A stretch of DNA of 14,269 nucleotides. Origin: Bordetella parapertussis. Its GTDB lineage: Bacteria > Pseudomonadota > Gammaproteobacteria > Burkholderiales > Burkholderiaceae_C. Made by a program: the position numbers and the translations under genes. Of this stretch, positions 1 to 6,056 are shown piece by piece (the first letter of the stretch is position 1; every line of letters starts with the position of its first letter). Below the pieces are notes generated by a model. The model did no database searches. It was not told where the DNA came from and worked only from the letters and a program-made list of their open reading frames with translations. The stretch spans positions 1-14,269 of the forward strand of contig CAMCTC010000120.1 of the NCBI GenBank assembly GCA_945878355.1. The letters are read 5' to 3'.

Positions 1-2
1 GC

Positions 3-38
3 GCCATGCAGGCCGCCCTGCAGGGCGGCCTGCATGGC
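3..38. terminator. 36-nt perfect palindrome, possible bidirectional terminator
   Basis: Positions 3-38 are a perfect inverted repeat centred on CTGCAG. It could fold into a 16-bp GC-rich stem with a TGCA loop on either strand. It lies about 70 nt past the stop of the shortened comEC gene on the minus strand, so a transcription terminator or 3' stabilising hairpin is plausible. No T-run follows on the plus strand, and the bases past position 1 that would show one on the minus strand are outside the window. A protein-binding or intergenic repeat element is the alternative. Confidence 0.45.
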
Positions 39-109
39 AGGGCACACAACAGCCGATCAGCCCGGTAACTGCCTCACAGAAAGATCAGCCCAAAATCAAA
101 TCCGACACC

Positions 110-1699
110 TCACCGGCGAATAGACGCGGGTCTTGACCGGCGTTCACACAAGGCCTGCACCAACGCGGCAGCCAGCTGCCAAGCACCCGGCAGCAGCACA
201 CCGAACAGAGCCAGCGGCGTGATCAACAGCGTGACCAGCGGTATCGCCACCAGATTGGCGGCAAAGCCGACCACGCTGAGCTGCTGGAAGAACACCAAAG
301 ACAGCGGTGCCAGCCCCAGCGTGGCCACCACTTGGCCGCGCAGGTGATCACGCAGATGTCCAGTGGTTTTGGCGCGCAAGCGCTTAAGCCACGCGCCCTG
401 CCCCGGGATCTGAACCGCCACGGCTCGCCCGCTGACGGGCTCAGACAACAGCAGCAAGCCCACCGCGGCAAACGACAGCCAGAATCCCGCCTGCAACAAC
501 GCCCAAGGGTCGAGCAGCGTGACCGTCACCGCGGCAGCCAGCAGCACCAGCAGCCAGGGCCAACGCTGCCCCTGGCTGCGCAGCAGACCCGTGACCCCGA
601 GCATGATCAGCGTTCGTTGAGCCGGCACGCCCCAACCCGCCAGCATCGCATAGCTGGTGGCCAGTGCCAGACCGACCCAACGCCCGGCCGTGGGCGCCGG
701 CAGCCACAGCATCAAATGAGTGCTTCGACGCCACAGTCGGCCGGCCAATGCTGCGGCGGCCCAAGCGAACATCGTGATGTGGACGCCGCTGATCGACACC
801 AAGTGCGCGATGCCGGTGCGGCGGAAAAGGTCCCAGTCTTCGCGCTCTATGGCAGCCTGATCCCCCACCGCCAGCGCGGCCAGCACCCCGGCACTGGGAG
901 GGTCCGCAACCTGGCGCCAGATCGCGCGGCGAATCGTCTCGCGCAGACGATCCACTGGATGGGCGACCGCCTCGGCCAGCATCTCAGCGCCGGCATCGCC
1001 TGGGCTGTTTCGACTGCCGCGCAACACCCGCACATAGCCGGTGGCGCCCAGGCCTTGCTCGAACCACAACAGCTCGACGTCGAAGCCCCCAGGGTTGAGC
1101 GTGCCGTGCGGCCGCTTGAGCCGCAGCGGCAATCGCCAGCGCTGGCCGGCACGCAACTCGGCGCCAGGGTCGGCCAGCGCGGCATCGTCTGCATAGTTCT
1201 GGTACCAGCCCAGCGCCAGCACTGGTGGCAGCCTGGGCGGCGGACGGCCGCTGTCGTCATGGGCTGACCAGCGCGCACGCTCGACCTCAAACTGGAAGCG
1301 CAGCCCCGACGCACCGCGCTGCGGCAGGCCGGCGACCACGCCTGTGACGATCAGGTCCAGCCCTTCGAGTTCGGGCGCCAGCCGCTCGGCCAAGCGCCAC
1401 TGCGCCCGCATGCCAGCCATCGCGGCCGCCAGCGCAGCGGCGGCGAGCATCGCCAAACCGAGCTGCCACCAGGCGGTCCAGCGCGAGTTGCAGCCGGACA
1501 CCCGCCCGGCCAGCAGCCAGGCCGCAATCGCCGCGAGCCCGCCCAGCGCTGCCAGCGCGACATGGGTTGCCGGTGACCACAGCCAGGCAAGCTGCATCTG
1601 CCAGGCCAGCCCCAGCAACCAGGCCAGGGCGCAGAGGGCCGCATGCCAGCCAGGATCTGGTCCCCAATCCCTGCCATTCCCTCTGGCGCTTCCCGGCAT
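110..1699 (-). CDS. comEC: ComEC/Rec2-family DNA-uptake channel protein, lacking the C-terminal domain
   Basis: Membrane protein of the ComEC/Rec2 family, which forms the inner-membrane channel that takes single-stranded DNA into the cytoplasm during natural transformation. Residues about 20-100 hold the N-terminal membrane segments. Residues about 110-225 are a DUF4131-like soluble part with the typical LNPGGFD stretch near 201. The competence membrane domain starts near 255 and carries HLVSISGVHI at 299-308, followed by many hydrophobic helices. The protein ends at 529 aa, just after a helix ending ALVQALCE. Full-length relatives usually have 750-850 aa and finish with a metallo-beta-lactamase-like domain that is absent here. 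The last 10 residues look like random tail, and no other frame of 1-109 restores the family sequence. The ATG at 1699 gives a normal N-terminus. The family is clear; function is doubtful. It is divergent from ridA, only 49 bp away. Confidence 0.85.
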   Translation of the reverse strand: MPGSARGNGRDWGPDPGWHAALCALAWLLGLAWQMQLAWLWSPATHVALAALGGLAAIAAWLLAGRVSGCNSRWTAWWQLGLAMLAAAALAAAMAGMRAQWRLAERLAPELEGLDLIVTGVVAGLPQRGASGLRFQFEVERARWSAHDDSGRPPPRLPPVLALGWYQNYADDAALADPGAELRAGQRWRLPLRLKRPHGTLNPGGFDVELLWFEQGLGATGYVRVLRGSRNSPGDAGAEMLAEAVAHPVDRLRETIRRAIWRQVADPPSAGVLAALAVGDQAAIEREDWDLFRRTGIAHLVSISGVHITMFAWAAAALAGRLWRRSTHLMLWLPAPTAGRWVGLALATSYAMLAGWGVPAQRTLIMLGVTGLLRSQGQRWPWLLVLLAAAVTVTLLDPWALLQAGFWLSFAAVGLLLLSEPVSGRAVAVQIPGQGAWLKRLRAKTTGHLRDHLRGQVVATLGLAPLSLVFFQQLSVVGFAANLVAIPLVTLLITPLALFGVLLPGAWQLAAALVQALCERRSRPASIRR

Positions 1700-1709
1700 C
1701 GCTGCAGTG

Positions 1710-1715
1710 TAGGAT
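1710..1715 (+). promoter_or_regulatory. Possible -10 element for ridA-dsbB
   Basis: TAGGAT lies 34 nt before the ridA ATG, inside the 49-bp gap between the divergent comEC and ridA genes, so any ridA promoter must be here or inside the comEC 5' end. It matches TATAAT at 4 of 6 positions and I see no good -35 box. The leader before the ridA ATG is C-rich (seven C in a row) and has no Shine-Dalgarno sequence. Confidence 0.25.
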
Positions 1716-1748
1716 TCACAGCTTCATCGCTCTGCTTGCCCCCCCATC

Positions 1749-2204
1749 ATGACCGTCTACGCCAAGCTCTCGCAACTCGGCATCAGCCTGCCCCCGGTGG
1801 CAACGCCCGCCGCAGCCTACTTGCCCTTTGTTCGCACCGGCAACCTGGTGTTCGTCTCGGGCCATATCGCCAAACAAGGCGGCAAGCCTTGGGTCGGCCA
1901 ACTCGGCCTGACGATGGACACGGCGCAAGGCAAGGCCGCGGCGCGCGCGATAGCAATCGACCTGATGGGCACGCTGCATGCCGCCGTCGGCGACTTGAAC
2001 AAGGTCACCCGCATCGTCAAGCTGATGAGCCTGGTCAACAGCACGTCCACCTTCACCGAGCAGCACCTGGTGACCAACGGCGCGTCCGAGCTGTTCGCCG
2101 AGGTTTTCGGCGCCTCAGGTTCGCATGCGCGCAGCGCATTCGGCGTGGCCCAGATCCCGATGGGCGCTTGTGTCGAGATCGAGTTGATCGCCGAGATCCA
2201 GTGA
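1749..2204 (+). CDS. RidA/YjgF/UK114-family protein
   Basis: Member of the RidA family: small cytosolic trimeric proteins, the best known of which hydrolyse reactive enamine/imine intermediates released by PLP enzymes. At 151 aa it fits the slightly longer subgroup that has an extra N-terminal segment (LSQLGISLPPV) before the RidA core. Core features are GNLVFVSGHI at 31-40, a central helix GKAAARAIAIDLMGTL near 61-76, VTRIVKLMSLVN near 87-98, and SHARSAFGVAQIPMGACVEIE near 125-145. Arg128 in ARSA sits where canonical RidA has its carboxylate-binding arginine (Arg105), so imine deaminase activity is possible but unproven for this subgroup. There is no Shine-Dalgarno sequence before the ATG. 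The stop codon overlaps the dsbB GTG start, which implies co-translation. Confidence 0.93.
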   Translation: MTVYAKLSQLGISLPPVATPAAAYLPFVRTGNLVFVSGHIAKQGGKPWVGQLGLTMDTAQGKAAARAIAIDLMGTLHAAVGDLNKVTRIVKLMSLVNSTSTFTEQHLVTNGASELFAEVFGASGSHARSAFGVAQIPMGACVEIELIAEIQ

Positions 2205-2695
2205 TCCCGCGGTCACCGGTACTGCTGGCCGGGATGGCGGTCGCGCCGCTGCTGGCACTGGGCGGCGCTTTGCTGACCCAGCATGTCGGGGGCATGATGC
2301 CCTGCGCCTGGTGCGTGATGCAGCGCTTGATCTTCGTCGCGATCGCAGCGAGTTCCTTGCTGGCCTTGCTGCTCGGATCGATGCACGTGCGCAGCGCCGG
2401 CGCTGGCCAGCGTGTCGGGGCCGCTCTGGCCGGGCTGTTGGCCGGATGCGGCATGGCCACCGCACTGTGGCAGCACTTCGTCGCCTCGGCATCGACATCC
2501 TGCAACATGAGTTTTGCCGACCGTGTGATGGGTTTTACCGGGCTGGACAGTCGCTGGCCCGAGGTCTTTGCGGCCTATGCCTCTTGCGCCGAAGCCAAGG
2601 CCAGCCTGGCCGGCGTGCCCTATGAATTCTGGAGCCTGACGCTGTTCGCGCTGCTTGCGCTGGCCGCGCTGCGCGTGACACTGCAGCCGCGCTGA
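2201..2695 (+). CDS. dsbB: Disulfide bond formation protein DsbB
   Basis: Inner-membrane quinone reductase that reoxidises periplasmic DsbA. The 164-aa protein has the four-helix layout of the family. The first cysteine pair is in CAWC (Cys35, Cys38), followed by Gln41-Arg42 as in the family consensus; the arginine is needed for quinone use. The second pair is Cys101 and Cys129 in the second periplasmic loop. Hydrophobic segments lie near 7-26, 43-60, 72-92 and 145-160. The GTG at 2201 was chosen because it overlaps the upstream stop as GTGA and gives the full first helix. An in-frame ATG at 2234 would cut that helix. The open frame extends further upstream, but that part only shadows the ridA-family gene. 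Coupling to a RidA-family gene is unusual context for dsbB. Confidence 0.93.
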   Translation: MIPRSPVLLAGMAVAPLLALGGALLTQHVGGMMPCAWCVMQRLIFVAIAASSLLALLLGSMHVRSAGAGQRVGAALAGLLAGCGMATALWQHFVASASTSCNMSFADRVMGFTGLDSRWPEVFAAYASCAEAKASLAGVPYEFWSLTLFALLALAALRVTLQPR

Positions 2696-2701
2696 AGCGC
2701 G
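2688..2701 (+). terminator. Short GC hairpin across the dsbB stop codon
   Basis: CGCGCT and AGCGCG form a perfect 6-bp inverted repeat around the dsbB TGA, in the 23-bp gap between the convergent dsbB and dioxygenase genes. There is no T-run on either side, so this is a weak terminator candidate and may be chance in GC-rich DNA. Confidence 0.25.
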
Positions 2702-2718
2702 CAGTCACCGGCCCGGAT

Positions 2719-3564
2719 TCAGGCCGCCAATCTCTCGCCCACGGTGATGCGGTGCAGCAGCCGCTGGTGGCCGGCATAGCCGCCGGTGGCCGAATGCACC
2801 AGGCAGCGGTTGTCCCACATCACCAGCATGCCCTGCTGCCAACGATGCTGGTAGACAAACTCCGGCTTGCCTTGGTGCGCGAACAACTCGGCCAGCAGCG
2901 CGGTCGACTCGTCGGCAGGCATGCCATCGATCGCGATCGTGTAGCCAGGGCTGACGAACAATGCGGTGCGTCCGGTCTCGGGATGGCGACGGGCCACGGG
3001 TTGCAGCTGGGTGCTCATGGCCGAGTCGTCGTAGCGTATGGCCATCGAGCGCCCGGCATCGCGCTCGCCGTAGCGGCCCTTGCGCGAGTAGCCCAGGCGC
3101 GCCGAATGCACGCCCTGCTTGTCGTGCAACAGCGTCCTCATGGCCTCGGGCAGCGCGTCCCAGGCCTCGTACTGGTTGGCGAACAGCGTGTCGCCGCCGA
3201 CCGGCGGGATCACGTTGCCGTAAAGCAAGGTGGCGGCCGGCGGGCTGGCCAGAAAGCTCCAATCAGAATGCCAGTTGTCGGCAAACAGCGCGCTGGTCTC
3301 GTCAGCCTCGCGCCGAACCTGGGCCACATGCGGATGGCCGGGAATTGAATGGAAATAGGGGTCAGGGCTGAAGGGCCCAACAGTCGTCGCGAAGCGCTCG
3401 AGGTCGGTCACTGTCATGGCCTGGTCCGGGAACGCCAGCACCTGATGAGCCAGCCAGGCAGCACGCAGGTCGGCGATCTGGTCTCCAGTCAAGGGCTGGG
3501 ACAAGTCCAGCCCCTGTACCAGAGCACCACAGGGCGCGGGTTGGACGGTGACGCTCAAAGCCAT
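2719..3564 (-). CDS. TauD/TfdA-family Fe(II)/2-oxoglutarate-dependent dioxygenase
   Basis: Cytosolic non-heme iron oxygenase of the TauD/TfdA family; these hydroxylate substrates such as taurine, alkyl sulfonates/sulfates or phenoxyacetates, using 2-oxoglutarate and O2. The 281-aa length is typical. The iron-binding facial triad is visible: His99 and Asp101 in NWHSDWSF, and His257 in DNRCLVHSA. Arg272 in LLHRITV lies 15 residues after the distal histidine, where the 2-oxoglutarate-binding arginine of TauD is. The N-terminal GALVQGLDLSQPL segment is typical of the family. GGAGA precedes the ATG at a good distance. No sulfonate transporter or herbicide genes are nearby, so the substrate cannot be called. 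It is divergent from a glutathione S-transferase gene 179 bp away. Confidence 0.92.
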   Translation of the reverse strand: MALSVTVQPAPCGALVQGLDLSQPLTGDQIADLRAAWLAHQVLAFPDQAMTVTDLERFATTVGPFSPDPYFHSIPGHPHVAQVRREADETSALFADNWHSDWSFLASPPAATLLYGNVIPPVGGDTLFANQYEAWDALPEAMRTLLHDKQGVHSARLGYSRKGRYGERDAGRSMAIRYDDSAMSTQLQPVARRHPETGRTALFVSPGYTIAIDGMPADESTALLAELFAHQGKPEFVYQHRWQQGMLVMWDNRCLVHSATGGYAGHQRLLHRITVGERLAA

Positions 3565-3624
3565 TCGGTTTCTCCGGCAATCGCGCCCGGACTTGGGCGC
3601 ACAGCCAGTCTAGGGGCAGATCGG

Positions 3625-3634
3625 TTGCGCGCAA
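3625..3634. promoter_or_regulatory. Small palindrome between divergent dioxygenase and GST genes
   Basis: TTGCGCGCAA is a perfect 10-bp palindrome, about 60 nt upstream of the dioxygenase ATG and 110 nt upstream of the GST ATG. It could be half of a regulator site such as the T-N11-A boxes of LysR-type proteins. No regulator gene is adjacent and chance is a real possibility. Confidence 0.2.
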
Positions 3635-3743
3635 ATGAGCGATATCCCGACCTCTTGGCGGGATTCAAGCCTGCCCCCAGTGCGCCGCGCTGCGCGCCCG
3701 ACCACAATGCGCGCCATCCCCACTTCATCCAAAGACCTCCCCG

Positions 3744-4364
3744 ATGATCGTCGTCCACCACCTCAACGATTCGCGCTCGCAGCGCGTGCTCTGGCTGCTC
3801 GAGGAGCTGGACTTGCCCTACGAGATCGCACACCACGCGCGCGACGCAACAACGCGTCTTGCACCGCCCGAGCTGACGGCGGTGCATCCGCTGGGCAAGT
3901 CGCCGGTGATCCAGGACGACGGCCTGACGGTGATCGAATCAGGCGCGATCATTGACTACATCATTCGGCGCCATGGCGGCGGTCGCTTGCAGCCTGCATT
4001 GCACAGCCGCGACTACGACGTCTACCAGCAGTGGCTGCACTATGCCGAGGGCTCGGCAATGCTGCCGCTGATGCTCAAGCTCTATGTCTCGCGCTTGGGT
4101 GAGGCTGGTGCGCCGCTGGCCCCGCGCATCGACAGTGAACTCGCCAACCACCTTGGCCATGTCGACCGATCATTGCAAGGCCGGGACTGGCTGATGGGCA
4201 GTGAGCTGAGCGGCGCCGATATCCAGATGAGCTTCGTCGGCGAGGCGGCGCGCGGGCTGCGCGCGAGCTACCCGGCCATGGATGCCTGGGTCCGTCGCAT
4301 GCAGGCCCGCCCAGCCTACCAGCGCGCGCTCAAGCGCGGTGGTCCATACGCGCTGGCGGTCTGA
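3744..4364 (+). CDS. Glutathione S-transferase family protein (GTT1-like)
   Basis: 206-aa cytosolic glutathione S-transferase. The thioredoxin-fold N-terminal domain (about 1-80) has SRSQRVLWLLEELDLPYE at 10-27, the glutathione-site loop GKSPVI at 51-56 with the conserved cis-proline Pro54, and ESGAI at 65-69, whose Glu65-Ser66 bind the gamma-glutamyl end. The all-helical C-terminal domain (about 90-200) contains the SGADIQMSF segment with the conserved N-capping aspartate. The SRSQRVLW pattern resembles the GTT1-like group. The substrate is unknown. The start has no clear Shine-Dalgarno; the upstream bases are C-rich (ACCTCCCCG). It stands alone on the plus strand, divergent from the dioxygenase and convergent with the cupin gene. 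Confidence 0.93.
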   Translation: MIVVHHLNDSRSQRVLWLLEELDLPYEIAHHARDATTRLAPPELTAVHPLGKSPVIQDDGLTVIESGAIIDYIIRRHGGGRLQPALHSRDYDVYQQWLHYAEGSAMLPLMLKLYVSRLGEAGAPLAPRIDSELANHLGHVDRSLQGRDWLMGSELSGADIQMSFVGEAARGLRASYPAMDAWVRRMQARPAYQRALKRGGPYALAV

Positions 4365-4411
4365 GCCGCCTCCAAAAAACCTCGGGCAGCAGCGCCTCGG
4401 GTCTGGGGCGA

Positions 4412-4684
4412 TCAGCGGTAACGCCGCCCAGTCAGCAGCGTGGCACCGTGGGGTCCGTAATGCTCTGCATGACGCTGACCCAGCGGCACCTCGAAGCTGT
4501 CGCCCTGTTGGAACAGCACGGACTCTCCGTCCCGGTTCAAGCGCAGTTCGCCGCTGAGCACCAACAGTCGGGCATCCCAATCGTGGTGATGCTCTGCCAG
4601 CGTGGCGTCGGCCGACAATTCGCGCACCAGCACCTCGCCGTAACCCTGTTGCGCGAGCAGCGCGCGGAAAGTGGTTTCGTCCAT
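4412..4684 (-). CDS. Small cupin-domain protein
   Basis: A 90-aa single-domain beta-barrel cupin of unknown function. Counting from the ATG at 4684, motif 1 is His32-x-His34 followed by DWDARLLVLSGEL with Gly45, and motif 2 is GDSFEVPLGQRH with Gly61, Pro67, Gly69 and His72. Three histidines are thus available to bind a metal. The usual motif-1 glutamate is replaced: the aligned position is Ala38, next to Asp37. An in-frame TTG at 4702 would add six residues. I prefer the ATG, but neither start has a good ribosome-binding site. It is convergent with the GST gene 47 bp away. Possible roles include sensing or a small isomerase/dioxygenase-like activity, but nothing in the context decides. Confidence 0.8.
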   Translation of the reverse strand: MDETTFRALLAQQGYGEVLVRELSADATLAEHHHDWDARLLVLSGELRLNRDGESVLFQQGDSFEVPLGQRHAEHYGPHGATLLTGRRYR

Positions 4685-4795
4685 CAGCGACAGTGTAGGC
4701 AAGAGGGCAAGACCACGATGCGATCACACCCATCGGCAGGACCTCGCTGAACCTTCGGACTGAGCCCGTTCGATCACAAGCCACCCACAAAGTCA

Positions 4796-4828
4796 AACGG
4801 GTCAGCCTCTGTTGAGAACTAACCCGTT
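4796..4828 (-). terminator. Stem-loop downstream of tRNA-Pro
   Basis: AACGGGT at 4796-4802 and ACCCGTT at 4822-4828 pair perfectly. After one mismatch two more pairs extend the stem, enclosing a loop of about 13 nt. On the minus strand it lies 17 nt past the tRNA-Pro 3' end and is followed by a T-rich run (TTTGACTTT). A factor-independent terminator of the tRNA transcript is likely, although the T-run is interrupted. Confidence 0.45.
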
Positions 4829-4845
4829 GATTTCAAAATAACTAT

Positions 4846-4922
<77 letters not shown>

Positions 4923-4932
4923 ACTATCCAGC

Positions 4933-4938
4933 ATTCTA
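4933..4938 (-). promoter_or_regulatory. Candidate -10 box for tRNA-Pro
   Basis: TAGAAT on the minus strand, ending 10 nt before the tRNA 5' end, matches TATAAT at 5 of 6 positions. The expected -35 region falls in the 3' end of the upstream gene and has no good TTGACA match. Read-through from that gene is the alternative. Confidence 0.35.
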
Positions 4939-4945
4939 ACCCGAT

Positions 4946-5431
4946 CTAGACAGGCGCCGCCGAAGGCGCAGGCAAGAGCAGTTGTCTGGCCACCTGCTCG
5001 CACTGGCGAATGTGCTGTTCGCAGACGTACTTCAATGCCGAAAAAGTCAGCGTGGCCGACAACAGCTGGCCGGCGATCGGCAGGTACTTGGCCGCCTGCT
5101 GTGTGCTCAGGCGAAGCCCGACGGTCTTGAGCAAGACCAGCACCAGGTCGCGCGTGACCAAGCGGCCCAGCAACAGGCTGCTGCCGGCCGAGATCGCCTT
5201 GAAGACCACCACCTGGCGCTCGGGCGCCAGCTGTTCGATCTGCGCCGGGCTCAGGCCGAAGGCTGCTGTGATCTCAGGCAGCAGTTTGACCAACAAGCCG
5301 ATATCGGTCACCCAGTCCACGCCGGGCAAGGGCAGCATCGCCACACCAGCTGCCAACAAGGCGCGCTGTGTCACTCGCTTGCGGCAGCGCGCGGCGGTCT
5401 GGGTCAGCGCGTCAGGCATCGCCGCTTTCAT
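4946..5431 (-). CDS. Hypothetical protein with hydrophobic segments, possibly DUF697-like
   Basis: I do not recognise this 161-aa protein with certainty. It has a basic N-terminus, then a hydrophobic stretch around 24-36 ending in [19 protein letters not shown]. That proline-glycine-aspartate pattern resembles the DUF697 (YcjF-type) membrane-associated family. A second hydrophobic stretch lies near 78-105 ([22 protein letters not shown]) and a third near 117-133. The tail is Ala/Pro-rich. The ATG at 5431 is 37 nt after the rraA stop on the same strand, so the two are probably co-transcribed. A second in-frame ATG four codons in is possible. The ribosome-binding site is weak. Membrane association is an inference from hydrophobicity. 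Confidence 0.75.
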   Translation of the reverse strand: MKAAMPDALTQTAARCRKRVTQRALLAAGVAMLPLPGVDWVTDIGLLVKLLPEITAAFGLSPAQIEQLAPERQVVVFKAISAGSSLLLGRLVTRDLVLVLLKTVGLRLSTQQAAKYLPIAGQLLSATLTFSALKYVCEQHIRQCEQVARQLLLPAPSAAPV

Positions 5432-5468
5432 CGCTGCGGCCAGGTTGCCGCGGGTCGTGCCAGCGGTC

Positions 5469-5966
5469 TCACGCCGTGGGTGCAGACTTCATCACCACGA
5501 TGCCGTCGGCATCGGCCACGACCCAGTCGCCCGGCCGCACGCAGACACCTTGCACCTGCACCGGCAGGTCGACCTGGCCGACATGGCGGCGCTCGGTGGA
5601 CAGTGGCATCAGCGCCAGCGCACGGATGCCAATCGCGGTGGCGGACAGTTCGGCGACGTCGCGCACACAGCCGTCCACCAACAGGCCAGCCCAACCATTG
5701 CGCGCGGCCGCAGCGGCCAGATTGCCGCCAACCAGCGCGTGTCGCAGTGACCCCCCACCGTCCACCACCAGCACCCTGCCCTGACCTGGCGATTCGACCG
5801 CAGCCTTGACGGAGCTGTTGTCTTCGTGACACTTGACCGTGCTGGCCGGGCCGGCAAACCCTGGCAACCCACCGAAAGCCTTGAAGACCGGGGGCAGCAC
5901 CCGGAAGTCCCCACTGCTGTCGCTCTTGTGGACATCGCACAGGTCGCAAGTCGATTCGATGTTCAA
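5469..5966 (-). CDS. rraA: RraA-family protein (possible 4-hydroxy-4-methyl-2-oxoglutarate aldolase)
   Basis: Member of the RraA family. E. coli RraA binds and inhibits RNase E, while relatives with a G-x(n)-R-D active site are metal-dependent HMG/oxaloacetate aldolases. The 165-aa length is typical. Visible motifs are STCDLCDVH at 5-13, RVLPPVFKAFGG at 22-33, GRVLVVDGGGSLRHALVGGN at 63-82, and the Arg102-Asp103 pair in DGCVRDV that binds substrate and metal in the aldolases. Its presence makes aldolase activity possible. The start is TTG at 5966: AGGGGA lies at a proper distance upstream, there is no ATG in the right place, and relatives begin close to this residue. It lies 90 bp past ccmI on the same strand. 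Confidence 0.9.
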   Translation of the reverse strand: MNIESTCDLCDVHKSDSSGDFRVLPPVFKAFGGLPGFAGPASTVKCHEDNSSVKAAVESPGQGRVLVVDGGGSLRHALVGGNLAAAAARNGWAGLLVDGCVRDVAELSATAIGIRALALMPLSTERRHVGQVDLPVQVQGVCVRPGDWVVADADGIVVMKSAPTA

Positions 5967-5994
5967 GCAATTCCCCTGGTGTTGACAGGCGGAA

Positions 5995-6000
5995 ATGATA
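5995..6000 (-). promoter_or_regulatory. Possible -10 box upstream of rraA
   Basis: TATCAT (5 of 6 matches to TATAAT) lies 28 nt before the rraA TTG, inside the 90-bp gap after ccmI. A TGGACA sequence upstream would be a -35 box, but the 20-nt spacing is too long. I saw no hairpin terminator in the gap, so read-through from the ccm operon is equally possible. Confidence 0.25.
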
Positions 6001-6056
6001 GCGTCGCGGCCCGGTCTTGTTGTCCAGCCAAGCCACTGGGGCCCTTGCGCCAGTTC

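Noticed and set aside
332..1267. Plus-strand open frame opposite comEC
   Set aside because: Antisense shadow rich in Gln, Arg and His; comEC on the other strand has clear family motifs.
1643..2200. Upstream extension of the dsbB reading frame
   Set aside because: Overlaps the ridA-family gene in another frame and has no hydrophobic or conserved content; the real dsbB begins at the GTG at 2201.
4365..4411. Possible terminator between GST and cupin genes (a T6 run on the minus strand after CCCGAGG copies)
   Set aside because: The CCCGAGG copies are direct, not inverted, and the only stem (GGC/GCC) is three base pairs.
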